A stretch of DNA of 64,000 nt from Mesorhizobium sp. CA8 (GTDB taxonomy: Bacteria; Pseudomonadota; Alphaproteobacteria; Rhizobiales; Rhizobiaceae): contig NZ_JAIUHG010000026.1 in the NCBI RefSeq assembly GCF_020164955.1, positions 35,643-99,642 of the forward strand, given 5' to 3'. Positions 9,111 through 16,656 of the stretch are shown one piece after another; within the stretch, counting starts at the first letter, position 1; each line of letters opens with the position of its first letter. The notes under the pieces are model-generated. The model was not told where the DNA came from. It saw nothing but the letters and a program-made list of their open reading frames with translations, and did not search any database. The translations under genes and the position numbers were made by a program.

Positions 9111-9939
9111 CTCGCCATGTGAAGCGACGGAATGGTCCATGCCGGCGATTCCGCGACGAACCGAAGCGATGCTGCCCGGCGCGCTCATAGGAAGGACCGC
9201 CGGCTTCCGGGAGCGCATCCATGAACGCGCAACGGACGTTGAAACGCGTGGCGTCGGCGCGCTGTCGGGCGCCATCTGACACAAGGAAACCGCTCCGGCG
9301 GATGAGGACTAGGAACGATGGAACGCACGTTATCTCGCTTGCGGCCGCCCGATTGCGAGGCGGCAGGACCACGCCGGATTGCCTATGACGATGCTCCGTC
9401 TGCCCGAGGGAAAGTGCGCCGCGAGGGTTCCAGTGTTGCAGATAAGCAGCGCAGCTACGCCGTCCCAGAGCGCGGAAGACTGCACGGCGCATCCGAAATC
9501 AGCGCCAGCAAACGGAATCGTGGTATAGAGCATAGAGTGGCATATTATTGCATTAATAAGTCCTCCAAAGTACGACCGATTAAGACGGCAAGGTAAAATG
9601 ACACACATTGTGCCGCAGTCGGTTGGTTGTATTTGCAATGAATTACGACGCGGTTTTGCAATGTGCGGGGGTTTACCGCACATTGCGAGAAGCGCGATGT
9701 CGCGGTGAGTCCCGCGTCTTAATGCAGTGTGGCCGAGGACCGGCAGGACCACCGCGGCACTGATCCGGGTGATAGCCGTGGGCTGCCGGCGCAGCGAAGT
9801 CATCAGTCTGCGTTGGGGCGGAGTGCCGACTGTCAGCCGTCTCACGGGGACGGCGCGATGGTGGTGTCGGCCAGGATGACGGGTGGTCACACGAGTTCAA
9901 GCAGTGTCTGGCTGGCAAGCCAGGACCCGACTTCAGAAT
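9111..9939. other. decayed DNA with a possible integrase scrap
   Basis: No intact gene. Around 9755-9860 on the plus strand, a frame reads VIAVGCRRSEVISLRW, resembling the tyrosine-recombinase segment around the first catalytic arginine (usually TGCRRSEILxLRW). Flanking frames are broken. The long minus-strand frames here (for example 8560-9492 and 9330-9890) lack motifs and look like GC-driven chance frames. Confidence 0.4.
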
Positions 9940-10175
9940 AGGCTGCGCTCCCAGCGCCATCGCATACGACAGCCGTCAGAACCTGACCTTCGGGGCCGTC
10001 GAAAAGCCTTGATCGCCTGTTCGGCCGCCGCCACGCTTTCAGCCGGCGCTCCGTCCGTGATTAGGAACACCCAAGGGGGTAATAGGAGATGCCGTTGGCC
10101 TTGTTTGCGGCGCCGGAGCATTTCCAAGCCATGCTCGATCGCCGCGCCTTGGCCGCCCTTCTTAGGCCTTGACGC
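9940..10175 (-). pseudogene. von Willebrand A (TerY-like) domain remnant
   Basis: Reading the minus strand from about 10170, GGQGAAIEHGLEMLRRRKQG is followed by PPWVFLITDGAPAES and AEQAIKAF. This is the MIDAS-adjacent part of TerY/TerF-like vWA proteins, in which WVFLITDGxPTD is typical. The N-terminal DxSxS motif and the C-terminal part are missing. It is a fragment of a gene usually found in tellurite-resistance or phage-defence style clusters; no partners are present. Confidence 0.55.
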
Positions 10176-10336
10176 ACACGACCCGGTCCCATTTCCCCCA
10201 TTAGGATTGCAGCCCGTTGCCTGCCCGCCGTAGAACCGTTGCGACGGGTTCTTTCGCTGTTTGCCGGCCGCTTAGAAAGTTCTGATGGCCGCCCACTCGG
10301 CCATGATCACGGGCGCCTCTATCTGCGTGCGACGTA

Positions 10337-10816
10337 TCAACCGTCGCCCAACTCGTGAATGACCGGTTGCATGTGGCTGGGCGTGACATCGACTGTCGCC
10401 AACGTGATCGGCAGCTTGAAGCGCCGCCGGCCGGCGCTGCCAGGATTTAAGTAGAGCACCCCATCAACGGTCTCGATCATCGGCACGTGAGAGTGGCCCG
10501 AGATTACCATGTCGATGCCAAGGGCCGCGGGCGAGATCTGCAGCGTCTTTAGGTCGTGAAGCACATAGATGGTTCGCCCCGCAAGCCGCACGTGCTCAGT
10601 GTCAGCGTATTGCGCGGCCCAGCTTCCGGTGTCCACGTTTCCTCTGATGGCGGTAACCGGCGCAATCCTGCGAAGCGCGGCGATGATCTCCGGCCCGCCT
10701 ATATCTCCGCCGTGAATGATGTGATCGACACCGGCCAGGCGACGCTCTGCCTCAGGCCTCAACAAGCCGTGCGTGTCCGAAATGATGCCGATCCTGAATA
10801 TCATCGTTTGAGCCAT
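10337..10816 (-). CDS. YfcE/MJ0936-type metallophosphoesterase
   Basis: This is probably a small cytosolic phosphodiesterase that uses two metal ions. All four signature blocks are present: GIISDTHG near the N terminus, HIIHGGDIGG, GNVD and GHSHVP. The closing LNPGSAG is typical of the YfcE group. Length from ATG 10816 is about 159 residues, normal for the family; the frame is open to 10921, but the extra N-terminal residues do not match. ATG 10804 is an alternative start. It is a single gene with no clear operon partner. Confidence 0.88.
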   Translation of the reverse strand: MAQTMIFRIGIISDTHGLLRPEAERRLAGVDHIIHGGDIGGPEIIAALRRIAPVTAIRGNVDTGSWAAQYADTEHVRLAGRTIYVLHDLKTLQISPAALGIDMVISGHSHVPMIETVDGVLYLNPGSAGRRRFKLPITLATVDVTPSHMQPVIHELGDG

Positions 10817-10921
10817 GGGACCCAAGGTGTTTGTGATCAGAAACAATCGATGTAAAGGCGCGTCCCCATAAATCTGGCACGCGCGCGCGGAGATCTCCGG
10901 GTCCGATGGCTCGCCGCTCAA

Positions 10922-11543
10922 TTAGCCAAAATGTTGGCTGACCCGCCGGAGTTCACGCGATTGGCGAGCGGGCCCACTCGATCCGCTCGGCTCGGTGAGA
11001 ATAAACATACGCCCTTGCTAATCTGTACTTCGCATGATCACGTCACCGCAATAAGTCGACGTGACATTTCGGTTTATCGATGCCCAGTAATTTTCATTGG
11101 GGGCTGAGATGGCGGCCGCAGTCCTGATTACGTGCAATCAAAACGCAATGCATTTTTTGCGCCACGGCACCAGAGGGGACGTTCCCTTTCTCCGCCCCAG
11201 AGTTAGCACGACTGACCACTCTCAGGCAGCTGGATTATGGTTATGACTTCAACGCTCGAGCTTCAGGTTCGCGCCCAAAAGTTCACCGACCAGGTGCTCC
11301 AGACGCTACTCGCGACTCCGCGCTCGCTCCCGGACCACTACCTTGGGATGCAGCTACAGGGGTGCGCTATCGCGGCGCGAGCCTCCGTCGCGACGTGACC
11401 GCGTCCTACCGCCTACTGCATGTTAATGCCGGCCACGACCAAGGTCGTAGCAATGGCTTCGTTAGGTAATCCTCGGGCTGTTGCGCTTGGACAGAAACCG
11501 GCTAAGAGAGTTAGGCTATTTGTTGCGAGGATCGGAGATATGC
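10922..11543. other. intergenic region upstream of mucR-like gene
   Basis: It holds a possible 51-residue frame at 11243-11398 (plus), beginning MTSTLELQVRAQKF, with no recognised family and no strong ribosome binding site. The rest has no gene and probably contains the promoter of the MucR-type gene. Confidence 0.4.
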
Positions 11544-11999
11544 ATGCCGGAAGAGATTGAGAACAGCCGAAGCCAGTTGATCGAACTCACTGCCGATATA
11601 GTGTCCGCGTACGTCAGCAACAATGCGGTGCCGGTTGCGTCTCTCTCGGATCTGATCGCGAACGTGAACTTCTCGCTTTCGAAGATCGGAGGATCGGCCG
11701 AACCAGAAACGCCGGCCCAGGCGCCCGCGGTCAATCCGAAGCGATCGGTTTTCCCTGACTACATCATCTGCCTCGAGGACGGGAATAAGTTCAAATCTCT
11801 GAAGCGTCATCTCAGCGTGCACTACGGCCTGACGCCTGACGAGTACCGGGCCAAGTGGGGCTTGGCGCGCGACTATCCAATGACGGCGCCAAATTATGCC
11901 GCCCAACGGTCAGAATTGGCCAAGGCGAGCGGACTCGGTCGAAAAACGGGAGCAACGCGCGTTGCTAAACAGACCAGAAGGCGAATGCAAAAAGCCTAA
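11544..11999 (+). CDS. MucR/Ros-family zinc-finger transcriptional regulator
   Basis: A 151-residue DNA-binding regulator. The finger reads CLEDGNKFKSLKRHLSVH, giving C-X2-D-X9-H-X3-H. In this family the second metal ligand can be Asp instead of Cys, a variant known from Mesorhizobium MucR-like proteins. It is followed by the diagnostic GLTPDEYRAKWGL and DYPMTAPNYA. ATG 11544 is preferred over the upstream frame opening at 11481 because aggatcggag precedes it and the N terminus then matches the family. MucR proteins control exopolysaccharide, motility and symbiosis genes and bind AT-rich sites. It is adjacent to a sulfotransferase, and the basic C terminus is longer than in chromosomal MucR. 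Confidence 0.9.
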   Translation: MPEEIENSRSQLIELTADIVSAYVSNNAVPVASLSDLIANVNFSLSKIGGSAEPETPAQAPAVNPKRSVFPDYIICLEDGNKFKSLKRHLSVHYGLTPDEYRAKWGLARDYPMTAPNYAAQRSELAKASGLGRKTGATRVAKQTRRRMQKA

Positions 12000-12028
12000 A
12001 AGCTAAGGTCCGCTCACTGTAAATTGCA

Positions 12029-12895
12029 ATGCACTCATCAAGTCTATTTTCGGAAGCGACGCCTCCTATCGTGATCGTCAATACTGCTCACTCGGGCAGT
12101 CGACTTCTCACTAGCATTTTGGTGGACGCTGGCGTCTACATGGGCAGTAACGTCAGTGGCTCACTAGACTGCCTGGAGATGGTGCCATTGGTTGAGCACG
12201 CCATTCTATCTTCGAGAAGCGGCGTACCTACAGGGAACGAACTTCGCGACCCGGAAAGCCGCCGCCTGGCGAAATGTCATATCGGCAAACACCTGCAGAA
12301 CATTGGCCAAGCGGAGCGGTGGGGATGGAAGCTGTGCGAGACGCTTCTCATTGTTCCTTTGATAAAGGCCTATTTTCCGCAAGCGAAATTCGTTCACCTG
12401 ATCAGGGATGGTCGTGATGTGGCGTTGAGCCCTTTCGTGGCGCCTAAGGCGCCATTGTGGCGAAAAGTCTATTTCGGCAGTTCCGAACTTTCGTCGTGGC
12501 ACGGATTTCCGATGACGCAACGAGCATACCGAGCCCACGGCATGCTCTTCAATGCGCACAGGTGGAGGTATCACGTCGACCTCGCCAGAGGGTTTTCTCA
12601 ATGGCTCGGCGACCATTATATCGAGGTAAAATACGAAGACCTTGTTCTTAATTACGATGTCACTCTCGACAGGCTCTTTTCCCGCTTGAACTTGCCAGAG
12701 GCTCCGCCCAAGAAGCCGCGGCTCTCAGCGAAGTCGATTGGAAAATGGCGTCGATTATCGCCGACTGATCTCGACTCTTTGGCCGCCATAATGGAGCCTA
12801 CACTGGCCGATCTCGGATACACACAACGCGGTGCGATCCCTCCGGCGCGACGTGCGACGTTGTTCGAGAAGCTTGCGTATGGTCGGTATTTTTGA
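12029..12895 (+). CDS. PAPS-dependent sulfotransferase
   Basis: A 288-residue cytosolic enzyme expected to move sulfate from PAPS to a carbohydrate or small acceptor. The 5'-phosphosulfate loop is VNTAHSGSRLLTSIL (residues 17-31) and the 3'-phosphate segment is FVHLIRDGRDVALS near residue 122. The C-terminal part has EVKYEDLVLNY, also typical. In rhizobia, sulfotransferases decorate Nod factors or surface polysaccharide, but this protein is not recognisably NodH. It starts 29 bases after the MucR-like gene, so the two may be co-transcribed. The ribosome binding site is weak. Confidence 0.85.
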   Translation: MHSSSLFSEATPPIVIVNTAHSGSRLLTSILVDAGVYMGSNVSGSLDCLEMVPLVEHAILSSRSGVPTGNELRDPESRRLAKCHIGKHLQNIGQAERWGWKLCETLLIVPLIKAYFPQAKFVHLIRDGRDVALSPFVAPKAPLWRKVYFGSSELSSWHGFPMTQRAYRAHGMLFNAHRWRYHVDLARGFSQWLGDHYIEVKYEDLVLNYDVTLDRLFSRLNLPEAPPKKPRLSAKSIGKWRRLSPTDLDSLAAIMEPTLADLGYTQRGAIPPARRATLFEKLAYGRYF

Positions 12896-12918
12896 AGATG
12901 GTTTCGTGGGGCCGTCCG

Positions 12919-13236
12919 CTACTCATCCCGCCAAATCACCCGCTTCTCCCATCGGATCTGCACCAGGCGCCGATAGCGGATGGTGTGGGCCTGCTCGCCG
13001 GTCGCGTGGAATAACTGCGCGCTCATCCACTCCCGGCTCCCGCACTTCTGGCAGCGCGCCTTGTCCCTCACCTCATCGATCGTGACGTTGCCGATCACCT
13101 CCCGTAGCTCGAGCGGCTTATAGTAGCGCGTGATATTGCAGCGGGCGCAGCGGATGCCCGCCACCTGCCCCGCGTCGTGGGCATGCGTCAGGGTCCAGGC
13201 GGCGCCTCTCGGCCATTTTTGCGGTTGTTCCGGCAT
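12919..13236 (-). CDS. small protein with two CxxC zinc-ribbon knuckles
   Basis: A 105-residue protein with CARC near residue 30 and CQKC near residue 62, spaced as in a zinc ribbon. Between them, TRYYKPLELREVIGN is a pattern seen in short rhizobial zinc-ribbon proteins of unknown role. The C terminus is rich in Arg and Trp (RWEKRVIWRDE), so nucleic-acid binding is possible. Convergent with the sulfotransferase. No function is assigned. Confidence 0.6.
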   Translation of the reverse strand: MPEQPQKWPRGAAWTLTHAHDAGQVAGIRCARCNITRYYKPLELREVIGNVTIDEVRDKARCQKCGSREWMSAQLFHATGEQAHTIRYRRLVQIRWEKRVIWRDE

Positions 13237-13336
13237 ACTCTGAAATGAGGAACATATTCCTGCCTGGTCAAGAGGCTCTTGACTCCAGTGTTCTCATTTT
13301 GTTCACTGATGCTCTGACAGCCACAGGAGGCCGGTC

Positions 13337-13927
13337 ATGGACATTATTATGAACGCCAGGGGAGCCACCCCTGAAGAAAAACAGCGCGGCCTCGCCGCAG
13401 CTCGGGCCGTGATCGAGCAATCTGGCCTGACGGCCGAGGAAGCGGCGGAAGGCTCATTCGCAGTTGAAGGCTTGGATGAGATGGGTTTCCCGCCGGACCA
13501 AGAGCCATCGGAAGACGAGTATGCTGCGGCTGACGTTTGGTGGGCGGCTAGCAATGCCGCAATCAAGGCGTGTTGCGAAGGGTGGCCGGACGAGAAGCGT
13601 ATGCAGGTCAGCGGCCTGCAGTTGCTGCATAATCCGGATGTGCAACTCGCCGACCGCACCACTGCACTCCCCCGGATGCGGGCCCTCATCCAGGCCGAGG
13701 ACGGCAAGCACGAATATCATGACCATAGGGTCTTCTTGCTTGCTCTGGCCGCCACTGCTGAGGTTCCGGATAGTTCGGAAGCGCAGCAACTCGTCAGCGC
13801 CGTAACGGTTGCCTATACGTCTCTGTCGCTCGCAGGGTTCCACCCAAATGAGCCTATCGTGTCAAAGCGCCAGGCAGTGCTCGACGCGATCGACGCTCTT
13901 GAGGCGGGATCAGCGCCGCTCAATTGA
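13337..13927 (+). CDS. hypothetical protein, first gene of accessory operon
   Basis: A 196-residue soluble, acidic, mostly helical protein without motifs I recognise. The start is well supported by AGGAGG seven bases before ATG 13337. The C terminus (AVLDAIDALEAG) is helical. It heads a run of same-strand small genes (13941, 14210, 14889, 15077, 15367) with short gaps or overlaps, suggesting one transcript. Confidence 0.65.
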   Translation: MDIIMNARGATPEEKQRGLAAARAVIEQSGLTAEEAAEGSFAVEGLDEMGFPPDQEPSEDEYAAADVWWAASNAAIKACCEGWPDEKRMQVSGLQLLHNPDVQLADRTTALPRMRALIQAEDGKHEYHDHRVFLLALAATAEVPDSSEAQQLVSAVTVAYTSLSLAGFHPNEPIVSKRQAVLDAIDALEAGSAPLN

Positions 13928-13940
13928 GAAAGGCCATTGA

Positions 13941-14204
13941 ATGTCCACGCACGTCCTTCCGGAGCAGAGAAAGCCGAAGCTGATTGTTGTGGTCGCATTC
14001 GATCGCGGCGACGACGGCGAGTTGTTTCCTATGTACGGCCCGGCCGACCAGCAAAGCGAAGACCGGGCGATCCGAACTGCAAAAGCACTCGCCGGCAAGC
14101 ATGCGGGCGTCATCGCATGGAGCAGGGATGCCGATCCGGCGCTTGGGGACTACGGCCCGCCAAACACTTTGTTTGTGAGCGGTGATGTGCCCGACATGGA
14201 GTGA
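13941..14204 (+). CDS. small hypothetical protein, paralogue of 54714-54968
   Basis: An 87-residue protein with a beta-strand start (LIVVVAFDRGDDGELFP) and the segment AGVIAWSRDADPALGDYG. The gene at 54714 has the matching AGVVAFSRTGDPASGEF, so the two are members of one small family. ATG 13941 is preceded by gagaaagg. Function is unknown. It lies 13 bases after the previous gene, probably in the same operon. Confidence 0.65.
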   Translation: MSTHVLPEQRKPKLIVVVAFDRGDDGELFPMYGPADQQSEDRAIRTAKALAGKHAGVIAWSRDADPALGDYGPPNTLFVSGDVPDME

Positions 14205-14209
14205 TAGAC

Positions 14210-14892
14210 ATGTGTGGGCGCTACACCCGTTATCTCCCTTGGTCGGAAATCCATCGCCTCTATCGGCTGACGGCGCGGCCGATGTCGGGCGCAACGATGC
14301 GCCGCGTACAATATCGCGCCGACCGACGAGGTGCCTTTCATCACCGCCGCAGATGACGGTGACCATAAGGTTCGCTCGGGCCGTTGGTGGCTTGTGCCTT
14401 TTTGGGCGAAGGAAATGCCAAAGGCACCGATGTTCAATGCGCATCGAGAGCGTCGATACCGCTTTTCGAGATGCGTTCAAGTCTAAACGCTGCCTGATCC
14501 CTGCCGATGGCTTCTACGAATGGACTATCAGCCCGGCCGATCGCGGCAAGGACCCCTGGCACATCTTCCTGCCCGGTCACGCGCCTTTCTCCTTCGCTGG
14601 CCTGTGGGCTTACAACAAGACGCTGGACATGACGAGCTGCACGATCATCACCGAGCCCGCCGGCGAGCCGATGCGCCAGCTTCATGACAGACAGCCGCTA
14701 ATCCTCGATCCAGCCTACTACGACGTCTGGCTGAATGCGGACACGCCGGCGAGCGACCTTAAGGCGCTGCTCTCCCGCGACATTGACGGGCAGCTTCAAT
14801 TCAACCGCGTCGAACGGGAGGTCAACGCCGCCACGATCAACAAGCAGCCCAACGACCATTCCGGCCTTGTGGGACCCATCAACCCGCTATGA
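14210..14892 (+). pseudogene. SRAP/YedK (HMCES-like) protein, three indels
   Basis: SRAP proteins bind abasic sites in single-stranded DNA through a thiazolidine link to Cys2. MCGRYTRYLPW opens at 14210 and supplies that cysteine. The middle (YNIAPTDEVPFI, WWLVPFWAKEMPKAPMFNA) lies in a second frame. The rest (RIESVDTAFRDAF, CLIPADGFYEW, HDRQPLIL) lies in a third and ends at 14892. Two extra bases near 14273, one missing near 14310 and two missing near 14440 would explain it. The active-site Cys, Asn, Glu and His are all encoded, but in different frames. The end overlaps the next ATG. Confidence 0.8.
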
Positions 14893-15065
14893 GCGACGAA
14901 ATCAGACTTCCACGGCCCGAATACGCTACGCCGGCTGGCGTCCAGCACCACGTTTGCGAGCACGACGGCTGCAGCAAGGACGCCGGTTGGGGCTTTGCCA
15001 AGCCGAAGCAGGCGCCGCACTGGTTCTGCTTTGAGCATAGGGCTGAAGGCGAGCACTTCCTGTAG
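14889..15065 (+). CDS. small Cys/His protein, ATGA-coupled to SRAP gene
   Basis: A 58-residue protein whose ATG overlaps the SRAP stop (ATGA), so translation is probably coupled. It contains CEHDGCSKDAGWGF and HWFCFEH, giving a C-X4-C...C-X2-H arrangement suitable for one metal ion. I do not recognise a named family. The overlap and the ordered metal ligands are the main support that it is real. Confidence 0.6.
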   Translation: MSDEIRLPRPEYATPAGVQHHVCEHDGCSKDAGWGFAKPKQAPHWFCFEHRAEGEHFL

Positions 15066-15076
15066 GAGCATGACCG

Positions 15077-15370
15077 ATGTCCCGATATCAATTCGTGCAT
15101 GAACTGGAAAGCACCGCCGACCACATTGCGGACGCTTCTCGGGCGGACATGCAGGTGCTGTTGCGGCGGGCCGCGCTGCTGATCAGAAACGCCGGTGGGG
15201 TCAGCCTTGATCCCCGCACCGACGACGCGCTGACCAGCCTGGCGGCCGAGATGGGCACTGCTAAGCCGGATCTGGTGGAAAAGATCGTCGGCGAATGGCT
15301 CGTCGCCAATGCTTATCTGCCGGTGCCGCGCCAGTTGGACGAAGAAAGCACGGTGGACGGCAACGGATGA
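15077..15370 (+). CDS. hypothetical helical protein
   Basis: A 97-residue mainly helical protein (HELESTADHIADASRADMQVL, then a second helix pair ending GEWLVANAYLPVP) starting 11 bases after the Cys/His protein and overlapping the next gene by ATGA. No family is recognised. Operon position and codon usage support it. Confidence 0.6.
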   Translation: MSRYQFVHELESTADHIADASRADMQVLLRRAALLIRNAGGVSLDPRTDDALTSLAAEMGTAKPDLVEKIVGEWLVANAYLPVPRQLDEESTVDGNG

Positions 15371-15612
15371 TCAGCAGACCGAGACGCGAAGGCGACTACC
15401 CCGACCGAGAGGTCGACAGTCAGGAAGCTATGGAGCCCGGTTTTCAGGCGATCGTGGATTGCATGCTTGAAGCAGGATGGGGGCGCGCCGAAGTCATGCG
15501 CTCCCTGCGACGCCTGATCGCCGCCGACAACATGACCCAGAAGGAAAACGCCAAGGTCGAGGCAGAGCTTGCCATTGCTCGGGCGATGATCCGGGCGGGA
15601 AAGGCGCTTTAG
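15367..15612 (+). CDS. small hypothetical helical protein
   Basis: An 81-residue protein that starts within the stop of the previous gene (ATGA at 15367-15370). The sequence is helical and charged (VMRSLRRLIAADNM, KVEAELAIARAMIRAG). It is the last gene of the SRAP operon and ends against the convergent gene at 15609, with a four-base overlap of the stops. Function is unknown. Confidence 0.55.
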   Translation: MISRPRREGDYPDREVDSQEAMEPGFQAIVDCMLEAGWGRAEVMRSLRRLIAADNMTQKENAKVEAELAIARAMIRAGKAL

Positions 15613-15836
15613 TTGTCGCCCTTCGCGAGCGCGCTTTCGTCGAGCTCTGTTTCGAACGGATCACTCACCGGCTTCGCCTCGGTGCCAATCGGCACGCCGT
15701 CGAAGCCCTGCAGCCAAGCGTCGGCATGCTCTGCCCAATAGTCCGGCACGGCACGTTCCTTGCCGTCTTTGCGCGCCTGCTGTCCATACATCCAACCGTA
15801 GGTGACGCGCTCCTGGCCTTTCTTGGCGACTGCCAT
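15609..15836 (-). CDS. small hypothetical protein
   Basis: A 75-residue minus-strand protein with a start supported by ggagac nine bases upstream. It begins MAVAKKGQERVTYGWMYG and is acidic at the C terminus (DPFETELDESALAKGDN). No family is recognised. It begins immediately after the end of a DNA-ligase remnant on the same strand, so it may once have been downstream in a ligase operon. Confidence 0.5.
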   Translation of the reverse strand: MAVAKKGQERVTYGWMYGQQARKDGKERAVPDYWAEHADAWLQGFDGVPIGTEAKPVSDPFETELDESALAKGDN

Positions 15837-15838
15837 TT

Positions 15839-16170
15839 ATTGTCTCCAGGCTCGTTTCAGCGAAGCGTGACGCAGCTTCTCCCCGCCCTTCAGGGTTTCG
15901 ACCTGGCCAACGAGGCCAGGCCTCAGCCACTGCGCTCTTTCCTTCTTCAATTCCTTTGGGGACGGCGCGCCGGTCAGGCCTTGGACCTGATCCCATAATT
16001 TCTGCCGCTGGTCGAGCTTGAGTGGACGACCGCCGCGCCGACGTAACGGCCCTTGTCGGCCATCAGCACGCGCGTGGCCTGGCCAGGGTCACGCTGGTAG
16101 CCGATGATCTCCAGCGTTTTCCTCTGGAAGCATTTCACCTTTCGAGATGACGGATGAGCTCGCCTGGTTC
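15839..16170 (-). pseudogene. ATP-dependent DNA ligase, C-terminal remnant
   Basis: On the minus strand from about 16170, CFQRKTLEIIGYQRDPGQ is followed by RVLMADKGRYVGAAVV. After a frame change near 16035 come LKLDQRQKLWDQVQG, LRPGLVGQVETLKGGEKLRH and ASLKRAWRQ to a stop at 15839. This is the OB-fold end of LigD/LigC-type ligases, where RPxLVxxVxxLKGxxxLRHxS is characteristic. The catalytic domain is absent here. A separate adenylation-domain remnant lies at 29370-29790. Confidence 0.7.
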
Positions 16171-16204
16171 TTAAATGACCTGGACCGCCAGAGAAAGCGC
16201 CCCA

Positions 16205-16513
16205 CTAGGTGGCTTTGTCGACCAGCGGCGTCTTTCTCTTAGGTGGCACGTAGGCAGTCACCAGCCTGACCGTATCGGCATTCACAGTGAGCGGCACGCC
16301 GAGATTGACCGTCACTTTGCCATCGCCGACGCGCGTGACATCGCCTATCAGCTTGATCGGTTGGCCCTGCTTCACGGTCGATGTCCGATCCACGGTGGAA
16401 TGCGGCTGATTGTATGACGGGATCCAGACGCTCACCCAGTCTTTTGTCACCCGCCTGCGAACCGTGGCTGTGATAGCAACTTCATCGCCGATGTTGATGC
16501 TGCCCTTCACCAT
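16205..16513 (-). CDS. small beta-rich protein, intact paralogue of 42176-42464
   Basis: A 102-residue protein that looks like a small beta barrel: GDEVAITATVRRRVT, then IKLIGDVTRVGDGKVTVNLG and TVRLVTAYVPPKRK. A broken homologue at 42176-42464 preserves GDMVAITATIRKRVTEDRVS and the same end, so this is a real gene family. Function is unknown; the fold pattern suggests an OB- or SH3-like domain. It lies just left of the ISAs1 insertion. Confidence 0.6.
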   Translation of the reverse strand: MVKGSINIGDEVAITATVRRRVTKDWVSVWIPSYNQPHSTVDRTSTVKQGQPIKLIGDVTRVGDGKVTVNLGVPLTVNADTVRLVTAYVPPKRKTPLVDKAT

Positions 16514-16646
16514 CCCGGGATTCTGGTGCGGCCGACGGCTTCGTCAAGCGACCTCTAACATATTGCCGCAGCCGGGTGTTCTGAAGCTTGGACGAGCTAC
16601 AATGGTACATACGCCAGGGAACAGCCGTCTCCCGACCCGTCTGTCC

Positions 16647-16656
16647 GTGCAACCCG
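16647..16656. repeat. left target-site duplication of the ISAs1 element
   Basis: The ten bases gtgcaacccg precede the left inverted repeat and recur exactly at 17812-17821 after the right inverted repeat, as expected from a single transposition. Confidence 0.9.

Noticed and set aside
8560..9492. 310-codon minus-strand open frame
   Set aside because: It overlaps the IS110 remnant on the other strand and has no protein-like pattern.
9330..9890. 186-codon minus-strand frame as a new gene
   Set aside because: Arg/His-rich, no start signal, and the opposite strand carries an integrase-like scrap.
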